This document shows positions 21,246 through 32,894 of a stretch of DNA of 64,000 bases, piece after piece. A program made the translations under genes and the position numbers. Position 1 is the first letter of the stretch, and each line of letters starts with the position of its first letter. Source of the DNA: Cordilura impudica (taxonomy: Eukaryota; Arthropoda; Insecta; Diptera; Scathophagidae). Where the stretch lies: positions 49,563,162 through 49,627,161 of the forward strand of contig OY821517.1 in NCBI GenBank assembly GCA_963682025.1, in the 5' to 3' direction. Below the pieces are notes generated by a model that saw only the letters and a program-made list of their open reading frames with translations, ran no database searches and was not told where the DNA came from.

Positions 21246-21964
21246 AAGTGATTAGTTAGTCCCGTTCGTTTATTCCGTCCAGCTTTATACTTTTTTTGAC
21301 ATGGATAAAAACAAAACTTTTGAAGTCAGTACTCGGAAGATTAGTGAACAAATGCAACAGGATAAAGGAAACACTTTCTTGGACATCGTCGCAGCTTTGA
21401 AAGTGCTGTGATATATTTCAAGAAACATTGGAGATGACGTGGCCGTAAACAAAGAAGCCGAATTACAACAGCTCAAGGAGATGAAAAAATTGTTCACGAG
21501 TCAGAAAAGAAATTCCGCATAAATCCGAAATGAGATTCGTCTTGCTATCTTTGGTGAATAGGATGAAGTAAAACCATCAGTATATATAATAGAGCGACAT
21601 ATTCGAGAAGTTCGACTCTTTATAAGAGTTCCCGAAAGAAGCCACTATGGTCGGAACGAAGCCAAAAAGAAACTAGAGCTGACAAGAAAGTACAGCCATT
21701 GAAGCGCTATGGAAGTACGTGGAAGCGCATAACCAAAAAGTGCAAGTACGAGTGTATGTGAGATGGACGCAGGTTCAAACCTCACGGCCGCTCTAGGTAG
21801 AATAATTTCATAAAGAAACAATCTATTCAATTATAAAATAACAATTATCACAATGTTCAATAAAATCACTGATGAAGGCTGAAATGCCAGAAACTAGTCT
21901 GATTAAAAATACAGTGTAATTATGAATTTTAGAAATATATGCTTTCTTCTTCTCTACCACACAC
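21246..21964 (+). other. Unassigned, weak coding-like stretch
   Basis: 21300-21530 can be read from an ATG as MDKNKTFEVSTRKISEQMQQ, with two stops before about residue 80, continuing EAELQQLKEMKKLFTSQKRN. It looks like degraded coding sequence because the reading is hydrophilic and heptad-like, but I recognise no family. A GGTTCAAACCTCACGG box at 21773-21788 resembles a Pol III B box but no tRNA fold supports it. Confidence 0.3.
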
Positions 21965-22530
21965 TATTGGGAACAGAATATTATTTGCGGACGAAACAAA
22001 AATTAATAGGATCAACCCCGATGGGAAAACACATTATCGGCATCTAAAATCGAAAGAATTTAACCAAATAAACCCGGGCCACATTGCAGTATAGAAGAGA
22101 TTCCATTATGCTTTGGGGTACTACTACGTCGTCATGTGGAGTTGGACCGCTTCACAAAATTGAAGGTGTTACAGACAAGGTTTTTTATGCCAGAATCTCA
22201 AACAATACAATGATGCCATATGCTGACGAAAATATGCCGGTAACACGGCTCTACACATCAAGCAATGGTTTATAAACAATTCAGTTAGTGTTCTTGCTTG
22301 GCATTCATGTAGTCCTGTTCTCAATGCGATTGACAACTTATGGCAAGTTATAAAAACAAAAGTTAGCTGGTGAAAGAAAATCAATTTTGATAATCCCTGC
22401 ACCGAAACAAAAAAGTCTTGGGAAGCCATTTCAAACCGCGTATGTGAAAATTTGGTGGCTTCAAAGCCTCGCAAATATAAATATATTATCGATAACAAAG
22501 ATTTCGCAACAAAATATTATTTTTTTTAAA
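21965..22530 (+). pseudogene. Second Tc1-like transposase, C-terminal part
   Basis: Reads FADETKINRINPDGKTHYRH (first catalytic D) after about 21980, then INPGHIAV and, in a shifted frame, MLWGTTTSSCGVGPLHKIEG. The last box appears near 22280-22340 as NSVSVLAWHSCSPVLNAIDN with the catalytic E at the expected place read as D, and LWQVIKTKVS follows. The C-terminus (WEAISNRVCENLVASKPRKY) ends by 22530. Several frameshifts and stops. Differs from the Tc1 copy at 7262-8242 in sequence, so it is a separate lineage. Confidence 0.75.
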
Positions 22531-23289
22531 TAAATATTTGTTTTTTATATTATTTATGATGTGTTCTTAATTATGCGCACCGATATCAATCATATTAAAA
22601 AATCTTGGTGACAACTTTCTCAATATTAATTTATTTCATACAATTAACACTTATTTTCAAGATAACGGGTTAATTAGCTAACCTAGGACAAATTGTACCA
22701 CAATCATAGTACATTTTGTTTTATCTGCTTGAAGTTCATATATAAACATTATGTTCCTAATTAGTTGCACGAAGTTGTATACAGGTAAATTTCGCTTAAC
22801 GAAATTTCTTTGTTTAACGTATACACGGCTCCCTATAACGAGCAATAACAATTGTGAACTTAGTAGGTTTGTAAGTATAACTACCGTTCGATATGTTTTT
22901 TATTCTCTTTCGCATCAATTGGTGTGTATACGAGTACATTTCAAAATACTTTTCGAACATCTAACTGACGACAATTGTAAATCTTAAAAAAAAATTTACA
23001 ACATTCAAGCAAATGGATTATTTTAATTTTTCAAATTAACATTTTAATAAACTTAATTAACTCAAATTATTTTATTTAATTAATATAATTATTCATTGAA
23101 CAAAAAAAAAATGGTTTAGACACAGTAGGGGTATAACCAAAATTAGGCCCTATGATCAATGAATGAAAACCGTTTATTTGAATCAATTGCAAAATTGCAA
23201 ATTTTCTAAAACTTTCCTAACTATTTTTTATCGTCGTTTATATTTAAAATTACATACTTCTAAGATCCCTTGAAACGTTTATTTGTCTA
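22531..23289. other. Unassigned DNA
   Basis: No gene or structured repeat supported. The 78-codon frame at 22751 has no features. Confidence 0.4.
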
Positions 23290-23704
23290 CTAGCTGTTTT
23301 TACCCGGTCTTGCCCGGGATAAAAAGGCCTTTGACTTGATGAAAAATGTTCACTATGCTTACCTGGCACTGAGTACTTAGTCCCCAATTAACAAATTCCC
23401 CAATAAAATGAACTTTCTCCCCAAAAATTTGTGTGGGCAGTAAATTCATTTTTTATTTCAATTAAATTTTTTTTGATTTTTTAATTTGAAGTTTTTTATA
23501 AGATGCTGAATTACTTCATTCAATAAGTGATCATCATTGAGCAGAGACGTCAAATTCAAGTTTCAGAAATGAAATACTAATGCGACGTTTAATATTGTGT
23601 CGCAAGGTTTCTTTAAACAACTGCTTATAGTATATGTGTGGCCTATTTTGATCAACAGATAATTATTTCACATACGTAGATAAAATTTATCATACGACAT
23701 TTCA

Positions 23705-24320
23705 CTAAGCTGTGTTCCGCGAGCGAGTCGCGTTCGCTTCCGCGCGTTTGGCAGCCACACCCTTGCTGCTGCGCAGTTGTTGTCAACTTATTTTAATCGT
23801 CAAAATATATTTTTCAGATCATTGCGATATTTTAGCTGAGCTGTGTTCCGCGAGCGTTTCGCGTCCGCATCCGTCGCGTTCGCGTCCGTGCGCCTCGCAG
23901 CTACTACCCGTGCTGCCGCTTAGTTCTCGTTAACTTATTTTAATTCCTAAACATATTTTTTAGAGCATTGCGATATTTTAGCTGAGCTGTGTTCCGCGAG
24001 CGCGTCGCGTCCACATCCGTCGCGTCCGCGTCCGTGCGCCTCGCGCCGCTTTCTCGCAGCTACTACCCGTGCTGCCGCTTAGTTCTCGTTCACTTATTTT
24101 AATTCCAAAAACATATTTTTTAGTGCATTGCGATATTTGAGCTGAGCTGTGGTCCGAGAGCGCGTCGCGTCCGCATCAGTCGCGTTCGCGCGCCGCGCGC
24201 CGGTTCCGCGCGTTTGGCAGCCACACCTGTGCTGCCGCGGAGCTGTTGCCAACTTATTTTAATTGTCAAAATATATTTTTCAGATCATTCCGATATTCTA
24301 GCTAAGCTGTATTCCCCGTG
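23705..24320. repeat. GC-rich tandem array, about 150-bp period, four units
   Basis: Units begin near 23710, 23848, 23996 and 24146 with GCTGTGTTCCGCGAGCG, followed by CGCGTCCGCATCCGTCGCG and a TTATTTTAATT..ACATATTTTT spacer. The CpG-dense half contrasts sharply with the A+T-rich surroundings. Open frames across it are by-products of low stop density. Confidence 0.88.
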
Positions 24321-24599
24321 CGCATTGATTCCGCGCAACGAAATGATGCTATTGAAAATAATACTCATTTTAAATGCATTTATTGTAGGACATATATTGA
24401 GAGCAGTATGCAAATGTTCACTAAAATAAATATTTAACAGAATTCATTAAATAAATATATTTAAAAATTTAAGAATGAATTTTGGGAGTAAGTTCATTTT
24501 TTATTTCGATTCAAAAAAATGGGGAATTTGTTAATTTCTTTTGGGTATCTTATTTTAAGTTTGGGGAATTTGTTCACTATGTAGTGATTCCCGGGTAAA

Positions 24600-25935
24600 C
24601 CAAATTTCAGAGAAATCCGTTGAAAAGTACAAATTTGTATAGGGAAGAAATATACCACACAACAAAATGTGGATTTTATATGAAAATTGGGCGTAAAATT
24701 ATGCGTGGTCGGTAAAAATCATATGGCGACCATCCCTGAAATATATACTAAACTTCGGAGAAAGCCATTGAAAAATAAATGTTTGTATAGCAATCAAATA
24801 AAGAAACAAATAAAAGGAAAAAATAAGTTTTATATACATAGAAGTGGGCGCAAAGTAGGCGTGGCCTCTAAGAAGCATATGGTGACTTTCCCTGTAGTAT
24901 AGAGATCGTGTGACCATATTTTAGATATCCCTTGAAAAATAAAAATTTCTATAGTGAACAAAAAACAGAAAATTAATTTTGTATAAAAAGTGGACGTAGA
25001 AGTAGGCGTGGCCTGCAAGAATCATATGGCGACCTTAGCTGGAGTACAGGGATCGTGTGTACCGAATTTCAGAGAAATCCGTTGATAAATAAAAATTTGT
25101 ATAGCGAACAAATATACCAAAAAGCAGAAAATGAATTGCATACAAAAAGTGGGCCTAAAAGTAGGCGTGGTCGATAAAAAAGTATATGATTACCTTAGCT
25201 GGAGTGCAAGGATCGTGTGTACCGAATTTCAGAGAAATCTGTTAACAAACAAAAATTTGTATAGCAAACAAATATGCCAAAAAACAGAAAAAGAATTGTA
25301 TACAAAAAGTGGGCGTAAAAGTAGGTGTGGCCGCAAGAATCACACGATGACCTGGCCTGGGGTGCAAAGACCATGTGTACCAAATTTCAGAGAAATGCGT
25401 TGAAAAATAAAAATTTGTATAGCGAACAAATATACAAAAAAACAGAAAATGAATTGTATACTAAAAGTGGGCGCAGAAGTAGGCGTGGCCGGTAGGAATC
25501 ATATGGCGACCTTAGCTGGAGTACAGGGATCGTGTGTACCGGATTTCAGAGAAATCCGTTGAAAAATAAAAATTTGTATAGCGAACAAATATACCAAAAA
25601 GCAGAAAATGAATTGCATATAAAAAGTGGGCGTAAAAGTAGGCGTGGTCGATAAAAAGTATATGATGACCTTAGCTGGAGTGCAGGGATCGTGTGTACCG
25701 AATTTCAGAGAAATCTGTTAACAAATAAAAATTTGTATAGTGAACAAATATGAATAAAACAGAAAATGAATTTTACATAAAAAGTGGGCGTAAAAGTAGG
25801 CGTGGCCGGTAAAAAGTATATGGCGACCTTTCTTGGGGTATAGAGATCGTGTGTACAAAATTTCAGAAAAATCCGTTGAAAAATAAAAATTTGTATAGCG
25901 GTCAAACAAACAAACAAACAAACAAACAGAAAATG
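24600..25935. repeat. Tandem array, about 145-170 bp period, nine units
   Basis: A phrase like AATTTCAGAGAAATCCGTTG recurs near 24604, 24752, 24921, 25066, 25224, 25383, 25546, 25704 and 25860. Each is followed by AAAATTTGTATAGCGAACAA and AAAAGTGGGCGTAAAAGTAG. Later units are more alike than the first three. It ends with a CAAACAAACAAACAAACAAA run (25905-25927) before the Helitron end. Non-coding. Confidence 0.9.
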
Positions 25936-26142
25936 AATTTTATATATATAGATTTTCTTACTAAGCAAACCCATATAAATTTAACGAAATTTTGTTGAAA
26001 ATCTAAAAAAAAATTCTTGAAAACAAAGTTCACCAGATCTGAACTCTACCGCAACTCCATAAAAAAAACATAATTTTTTTAAGTGTTAATAAAAATATAC
26101 TCTGGTGAAATATTATAGCCGCAACAAATTTTTCTGCAATTT

Positions 26143-27505
26143 CTATACCCTCCACACCACTGTGCAGAGGTATATATCAGTTTCACATTTTGTTTGTAAC
26201 GCATCGAAAACAAGTAAGATAATTATAGTCGGTCTAGACCGACTATACAATACCCTATACCATGGTTTAGAGACCCTATCTCTTCGGTCCAACTAATTGG
26301 ATATAGAAAATAAGCATAAACCAAATTTGAGTGGCATTGTTATTAATTTTTTCGGCTGCAGATATGAAAAAGTTCATATCGGGTGCTATATTTATATGGG
26401 GACTAGGTCGAAAAATGGACCGATCCTGACCATATTTGGTAAAGTCACTTATATTTTGAAAAAAATATATACAAACCAAATTTGGAAAAAATCTGTGCAA
26501 TATTTTTGTTTTTTTGATAGATTTAAGTGAAGATCGGGAAGCAGTTCTATATGGGGCCTATGGCTAAGAATTGTCCTGTAGGTATTATTTTTGGACTACT
26601 GATTAATGGATGCAATAAACATATACAAACCCAATTTGACTGAGATCCATATGATAATTTGGATCTTATGGCAATTTATATCGATTTCATAGGGGTCATT
26701 TGTATGTGGACTAGGTCTGAACATGGACCGAATTTCACCAATTTCAATAGCGTTCGTCCTATGGCCGTTAAAAGCTTATATGCCAAAGTGCATCAAAATA
26801 TATTCCTATTTGCGACCTGTAGTTTGGTTACAAGGTTTACATGGACACACAGACGGACGGACATCGCTAAATCGACTCATAAAATGGAAGAAGCGAGCGA
26901 TGAACTTTCTTAACAGAGCACGCATTTTGATAATAAAATTCAATAACTTGCAAGCGTTGTTCGTTTGTAAGACGATTCATGGTTAAATTATAGACCAAAC
27001 TGAAGATGTTTCACAATGAAACAAAACACGAAACGTGCGTCAGCTGTTTAAACCAGTGTTGCCAAAAAGATAATAGCTAAAAAATCACCCTTTACATTTG
27101 CGACCCCCATAAATTATATATATTCTTGATTCTTATAACAACTCTAGACGATATGGTTATGTCCGTCTGTTCGTCCGTCTGTTGAAATCGAGCTTATCCA
27201 TCAAATAAACAAATTACCTGGCTGTACTTAGGATAATATTACTCCGAGCAGTTTTCTATTATAAATGGGGTAAATCGGAGACCATTGTGCGAAGAAATGG
27301 CCTAAAATATGGATATAGCTGAAGAAAATGCAAAAATTCAGTGTGTAATAATTTAGTACTAAGTTTATCAAATTGTTTACTTTTTCAAATATTTTGTTTA
27401 CATTTCCTATAAATAGTGCAATAAGTCCAGATTTTGATGTAAACGTCAAACCTAGGTGGCGGGTATCAAAGATTCGGTATGGGCGAATTAAACACTTTTA
27501 CTTGT
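26143..27505 (+). repeat. Interspersed repeat family B, interrupted by family A
   Basis: Starts TATACCCTCCACACCACTGT (26143) and TTTGTTTGTAACGCATCGAA, is cut at about 26205 by a family A copy, and resumes near 27110 with TTCTTATAACAACTCTAGAC, a GTCCGTCTGTTCGTCCGTCT tract, and ends GGGTATCAAAGATTCGGTAT plus ACTTTTACTTGTTAT (27460-27502). Non-coding; about 480 bp when the insert is removed. The segment 26896-27105 is not clearly either family. Confidence 0.65.
26205..26895 (+). repeat. Interspersed repeat family A, most complete copy
   Basis: Runs from AACAAGTAAGATAATTATAG with the palindrome GTCGGTCTAGACCGAC, through GGACCGATCCTGACCATATT, GTCTGAACATGGACCGAATT and CAATAGCGTTCGTCCTATGG, to GACGGACGGACATCGC and CGACTCATAAAATG. 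Used here as the reference for family A. Frames of 77-87 codons are not conserved between copies. Confidence 0.8.
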
Positions 27506-27597
27506 TATCTGTAGAGGAATATTTATAAAAAAAAATCAAGTGATCACAAAATGCATGATCACTTACCATTTTGTCAACTATATAGAGGCCAACTCAC

Positions 27598-29823
27598 CAA
27601 TGGCGTAGCGAGGGGGGAAAAGGGGCAACATGCCCCGGGCGCTACCCACAAAAGGGCGCCAAATTGTCCGCAAAACAAAAAATTGCTGGATAATTTTTAT
27701 TTTTATTATAATTGATTTCTGGAAAATATATTTTAAATTTAATGCCAGTGAAATATAATAAATGTTAATTCGTAAATAAAAAGGGAAAAGGAACAAGAAT
27801 CGTCTAAATCAAACTGTAATAATATATTCATAATATAAATGGCACGTCTTTTCTACTGACAGGGCTGACCCGACCTGTGTCTGTCAGCACTTCCTTATGG
27901 CATCTACGTTGTGTGGTTACATAAATTATCTCCTTTCTTGATTTGTCTGAAATGATTATTCGTGGATATTGCACATTTAAAAACGAAGCCAGTTTAAATG
28001 CAGCAACAACATCAACTAATCGTCTAATGCCAAAATCTTGGTTTTCTCGACGGGTCGGTAATGAAGAGGAAGGAACTGAAGTTAACCGATCTTGGTTATT
28101 ATTGCTTTTGTCATCTTTCGTAACATCTGCTGGTTTAAATAAATGGAAAAAAAAAAGATAAACTGATTAGCCATGAAAGAATCACCGAAAATCACTTACG
28201 GCTTGGAAAGAAATATAACGAAGATTAATAAATAGAACGGGAATTGATGTGTAATTTGAAGCGACTATTCAGTCCGAAAAAGAACGGTGGCGAAATATAC
28301 TGTAAAGAATATTAGCTTACATGAGGTATTTAATTATACAAAATCTTCCTCTACGTGGCCATATTGAAAAACTAGCACTTCCAGATGGTACTAATGTAGG
28401 AAACCTATTTCTATTCTTTACTTAGACTTGTAGCTCAGTTTGATCGGCTACTAGCAAATCATCTTAAACATGCCACATAAACTACAAAAACTGTCTCATA
28501 TTTGTCACCACAGATTCAAAATGAATTCATTCATCTTCTGGCATCTACAGTTCGAAATCAACTAATAAACGATATCAAAAGAAATAAATATTATGGACTT
28601 TTATTTGATTCAACTCTTAATATCTCTCATTGAGAACGAATGTCCCAAGTCATTAGGTATGTAGACGTTGATTTTATCAATAAAAAAGTTTCCACCAAAG
28701 AACCTTTTTTGGGTTTTATTGAAATACAATTTTAGAGCAATTAAATTCCGATGAAATTTCAATAAAAAACTGCAGATCCCAATGTTAGAATAATGCTGCT
28801 ATGATGGCAGGTCACACATTTGGCGTTCAACAAAGAATAATGGAAAAAATCATAGACCATTATTTGTAAATTGCGATAACCATTCACTGAATTAAGTAGG
28901 AGCTACTGCAGCTAAACAAGATCCAATCATTGTGACATGTTTTGGAATAATTGAAAACATATATCTCTTTTTTTCACGTCAACGTTACGATGGGAATTAT
29001 TAAAAAATGCCTTAACAAAAACTGTCAAACGTCAATCTGAAACACGATGGAGCGCCAGAATACAAGCGGTTAGTGCTATAGTCGATGGGCTAGAGAATAT
29101 AGTAGAACTATTAAAAAAATTAGCGGAGGACACTACCACTACAAGTGACACAAGAAGTGAAGATACAATTCTGTTGCAAAATATACTAACTTTCAGTTTC
29201 ATAACTTTAGTTCATTTCTGGTATGAAATCTTAAGGAAGATTGATCGTGTACAGTTCAGATTACAAGAACCTAGAATGAATTTTAGAGAAGCGTTCCATG
29301 ATCTTGAATCATTAGCGACTGAACTAGCCGAAATTCGAAACAAGCTCTCTGAAGAGGCGATAGAAAAAGCGAAGTCTGTGAAAAATGGGATATTGATACA
29401 ACAATACGTGTGCGAAGACGCTGCAAAATGCCCGGAGAATTGGCTAGAGATGTTGGGTTTTCCGCAGAAAGTGAAGTTTCTCGCGTTATGAAAAGCATTC
29501 TTGATCATCTCAAACAAGAAATATGTACACGATTTACACGTTTAAGTGACCATAATTTCAAATTTGGATTTCTACTAGACGTTGAAAATTTAATAAACAT
29601 GGATAAAATTTGAGTGTATTTTATAATACAGATTTCAATGGAATAGAACTCTTTATCGAAATATGTGACTGCAAAATGTTACTGCGCAGTAGAAAAGAAA
29701 TTGAACCTAAAACTCCATTAGAATTTCTTACTTTTATAATCTCGTATGGAGAAGATGTTTTTCCAAATCTGACAGAAGCACTTCATTGTGCCCCGGGCGC
29801 GAGTTAAGCTCGCTACGCCACTG
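27598..29823 (+). mobile_element. hAT element with CAGTGGCGTAGC ends, ZMYM1-like, decayed
   Basis: Left end CAATGGCGTAGCGAG plus a G-run and GCCCCGGGCGC. Right end is the complement of CAGTGGCGTAGCGAG with GCCCCGGGCGC just inside (29790-29823). Flanking octamers CAACTCAC (27590-27597) and CAATTGAC (29824-29831) match at six of eight positions, fitting an old 8-bp hAT target duplication. The coding region inside is a wreck of a ZMYM1-like transposase. Confidence 0.85.
28170..29810 (+). pseudogene. hAT transposase of ZMYM1-like (DUF4371) type, dead
   Basis: Scattered frames give the order of this family. 28505-28740: QNEFIHLLASTVRNQLINDI, KYYGLLFDSTLNISH (first catalytic D region), MSQVIRYVDVDF. 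28990-29490: LRWELLKNALTKTVKRQSET followed by RWSARIQAVSAIVDGLENIV and FRLQEPRMNFREAFHDLESL. 29405-29600: RRRCKMPGELARDVGF and ICTRFTRLSDHNFKFGFLLD. 29615-29790 encodes the dimerisation region in another frame. At least four frameshifts and many stops. An intact protein of this kind would be about 700-800 residues; the N-terminal zinc finger is not recognisable. Confidence 0.8.
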
Positions 29824-29906
29824 CAATTGACGTCTTAATGATCGACAGTATGGCTGCCGTAGTAATCGTTCTACGGGTGAACTGTTAACTCATCTTTTTG
29901 GTAAAA

Positions 29907-30371
29907 TCTATAACATTGCCTATTAGGTGATTTCTAATGACCCCTTCTACACTTCTAGTTATCAACGGGTTTTGACAAAACATATACCATTTGATAGGTA
30001 TTTCTTTGCAGATGTGCACCATCTTTACAGATGTGCATCATCTGGTACATTTTTTATTTTTTGAGTAACAATAAACAAACACATACATAAAACATATATT
30101 TATGAATTGGCTAAAATTGTAAAGTTATTTATTAATAAACCCATTTTTATATCTTTGGTGTGTTCAACAAATATTTATAATGAAATTTAATGAATTTTAA
30201 TGAATTTTCTTTAAAAATTCACAATTTAATGAATTTTATTTAAATATTCATAAATTTTTTATATACATATATACCTATAGATTAAAAAAACATTGAAAGA
30301 AAAAAAAATTTACTGAAGAAATAAAATTTCCTACAATTTGTACTCGAATTTCGAATGCTGGGCTCTGTTAG
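29907..30371 (+). mobile_element. Helitron-like element (copy 7), long subfamily
   Basis: TCTATAACATTGCC start, hairpin region CTCGAATTTCGAA with one mismatch, end GTTAG followed by T. Shares the AATGAATTTTATTTAAATAT-type internal insert with copy 3. Confidence 0.65.
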
Positions 30372-30374
30372 TTA

Positions 30375-31010
30375 AAGTGGTTGCTTGAGATATTTCCAAG
30401 GCATTCTTTCACATATGGCACGATGCATTAATTATTAAGCCTATTGCATTTGGGTTCGGCATTGACTTCTCTCGATTTATGTCGAGTATTCTCTATCTAG
30501 TGCTTTTGGTTACTGATGAGGGTTGGTGACTAGACCTGAAATAGATGTTCTGGACATGAGAATTCAATGTGATGTCCATTGAAACGCACATGTCTTTCAA
30601 GTGTCGAAAGAAGCACGCAAGTGTGTTAATTTTCCAAAATGGTGCAAAAATTACTTCATTCCTTCTGATGTCCTTAAAATCTATACCACTTACATCCGAC
30701 CGAAAATGAAATACAACTCCCATATCTAGGCAGAAGCTTCAAAGTTTAATTTGCTCTTAATGACAGAGGGTATCTAACCGCACAATGCATTACAGAGAAT
30801 ATTCAATTATCAGTCGAACAAGCAAGTGGAATGAACTGCCCACACTAGTCTTTCCTGATAGTTACAATCTAATAAAATTTAAGTCAAATATCCCCAAACA
30901 CTACTCCATTCCTTCTTCCCATAACCGCATTTCTTGAAATCAACACAATGCACTGCACTTGTAGGGGCCATCCCCTGAGTGTTGGCTAATAATAATAATT
31001 AAAAAAAAGT
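30375..31010 (+). pseudogene. LINE fragment: end of RT and 3' tail
   Basis: Frame around 30640-30740 reads TPSDVLKIYTTYIRPKM-like sequence, the thumb-adjacent block of Jockey/CR1-type LINEs. Then RTMHYREN near 30780, WNELPTLVFPDSYNLIKFKS with frameshifts (30830-30880) and a CTCRGHPLSVG tail. It ends in TAATAATAATAATT followed by A's (30985-31010). The short 3' untranslated stretch and simple-repeat tail are normal for LINEs. It is 5'-truncated, starting somewhere after the Helitron-like copy at 30371. Confidence 0.75.
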
Positions 31011-31064
31011 TAGTTATTTCTATGGTGTAAAATTTTAGCCGCAATTCAAAAACTAACATTAAAA

Positions 31065-31440
31065 TCTATAATATTAATGGGCTAGACGATTTTTTGTTAC
31101 CGATTTTTTGTTCTAGCGTTTTATCCCGCTTTTGACTAAACGTATATTATTTGAAAGGTATTTCTTTTTAGCTGTTTCCCAGATTTACAGATTTTTAAAT
31201 TTTTTCTTTTATTTTGAGTAAATTGCATATAAATTTGTTACTAACACATACATAAAGTTATACAATGCTATGTGTGTGTTTATTAAATTTGTTAATGTGT
31301 TTGTAATAAAAATGAGTTTATTTTTTGTGTTGATTTCTGAATTGGTTATAATTGATTAGCATATCTTAGGGTCTTTATTTAATGAAAAAATAAAATTTCC
31401 TAGAATTTGCACTCGAATTTCGAGGGCTGGAATCGGCTAG
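31065..31440 (+). mobile_element. Helitron-like short element (copy 8)
   Basis: TCTATAATATTAATGGG start and CTAG end (31437-31440) with the CTCGAATTTCGAG palindrome at about 31412-31424. Flanks AACATTAAAA (left) and AACATAAAA (right) are similar, see findings. Confidence 0.8.
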
Positions 31441-31539
31441 TTAACATAAAATAGCTTAACTTCAGAAAAAATAACAAAACTTAAAAGTATTCATTTTTAA
31501 ACTCTTTCTTTTAACTCAATCTCTGGGGGCAACCCCATT

Positions 31540-32110
31540 CTCCCTTATGCAATTAATCTGAAATTTGGCCCATAGTCTTGTTGTGACTACAGATTAATTT
31601 TGAGGTATCTAAATGGAGTGATCTAAATGGCATTTCCCTCATCCCATCGATCTGAAATTCGGTCCATACACTTGCTGTGAAAAAAGATTAACTTTGACTT
31701 AGTCACGCACAGTCAAGCATGGTCACGCACGTCACGCATGGTCACGCACAGTCACGGAGTTATCTAAATGTCATTTACCCTCATCCGATCGATCTGAAAC
31801 TTGGTCGATATACTTGCTGTAAAGAAAGATCAACTTCGACATAGTCACGCACAGTCACGGAGCGATTTAAAATCCATTTCCCCTTATCCGATCGATCTGA
31901 CACTTGATCTGACTTGCCGTGAAAAAAGATTAACTTTGGCGTAGTCACGGACAGTCACGCATGGTCACGCACAGTCACGGAGAGATTAAAACCTCACTTC
32001 CCCTCATCCGATCGATCTGAAACTTGGTCCATAGACTTGTTGTGACCAAAGATTAATTTTAAAATAGTCACGCAAAGTCACGCACAGTCACGGAGAGATT
32101 CAAAACTCAT
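31540..32110. repeat. Compound minisatellite with nested GTCACGCA units
   Basis: Higher-order units of roughly 98-140 bp start with CATCCGATCGATCTGAAAC (near 31547, 31645, 31785, 31884 and 32005) and continue with a TTGACATAG..GTCACG run. Inside each is a variable number of 8-16 bp subunits AGTCACGCAC / GGTCACGCAC, ending CACGGAG. Length differences between units come from the subunit count. Non-coding. Confidence 0.9.
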
Positions 32111-32166
32111 GTGCATAATGCATCTTAACAAAGAAGAGTTGGAAAATGATAACTGGGCAAAAATTG

Positions 32167-32513
32167 AATATAAATTATTAATATGCTATGCAATTTTTTG
32201 TTACCGATTTTTTGTTCTACTATTTTATCCCGCTTTTGACAAAACGTATATTATTTGAAAGGTATTTATTTTTAGCTGTTCCCCAGGTTGACAGATTTTT
32301 AAATTTTTTCCTTTGAGTAAATTGCATTTAAAGTTGCTACTAACACATACAAAAAATTATAAATATGCTATGTGTGTGTTTATTAAATTTGTTAATGAGT
32401 TTGTCATCTTCATTCACAATAATAATAAACCAAAAAAGTGTTGATTTGTGAATTGGCTAAGTTGAAAGTTGCCTAGAAATTGCACTCGAATTTCGAGAGC
32501 TGGAATCTGCTAG
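32167..32513 (+). mobile_element. Helitron-like short element (copy 9)
   Basis: Degenerate start (ATAAATTATTAATATGC), then TTACCGATTTTTTGTTCTAC, palindrome and CTAG at 32510-32513 followed by T. Confidence 0.7.
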
Positions 32514-32894
32514 TTAAAAGCGTTATGAGTTGAAAATAAAAACAATTTTTAAACTAATAATTTTTAAACTCCATTGTTGGAGATGAGTTTTAAGATTCAT
32601 TGTGGCATATTTTCAAGGTTTAAATGAACATCATTTGCATTTGTCTTCCAAGCTTCAGTTACCACGGCTTATTGCTTATTGCTACCAAAGATGTTGCGTA
32701 TCATAATTCCCGAGATGTTTTCTATGGTCTGTTGCGAACAGCGTTATTATTTTATAGGAAAGTCGCGTAAAATCAAAAAAGGGCTTGAGATTTGTCTAGA
32801 GAAGAGTTGTGTATTCTGTGGAAATCATTTCGGTTCTCAGGAAAGCTAACACTAGCATACCATCGACCATTATTTTATTATCTATTTAATAAAA
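32514..32894. other. Unassigned DNA
   Basis: No gene or repeat that I can support. Confidence 0.4.

Larger units (their letters stand above)
23290..25952 (-). mobile_element. Non-autonomous Helitron, 2.66 kb, filled with tandem repeats
   Basis: On the minus strand the element starts TCTATATATATAAAATTC (from 25952) after an A and ends CTAG followed by T (complement of 23290-23293). Ten bases inside the CTAG is a GC hairpin (CCCGGG..CCGGGT, complement of about 23304-23319). These are the three Helitron hallmarks. No helicase or Rep gene is present. It contains a GC-rich array (23705-24320) and a 150-160 bp array (24600-25935). Its start resembles that of the helicase-bearing Helitron ending at 50906 (TC..TTATATATAAAATTC), suggesting the latter's relatives mobilised it. 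Confidence 0.7.

Noticed and set aside
21773..21788. Possible tRNA or SINE promoter (GGTTCAAACCTCACGG)
   Set aside because: Only a B-box-like word; no A box at a suitable distance, no foldable acceptor or T stem.
23712..24429. Open frames in the GC-rich array
   Set aside because: Low stop density from high GC and tandem repetition; no start context, domain or conserved frame between units.
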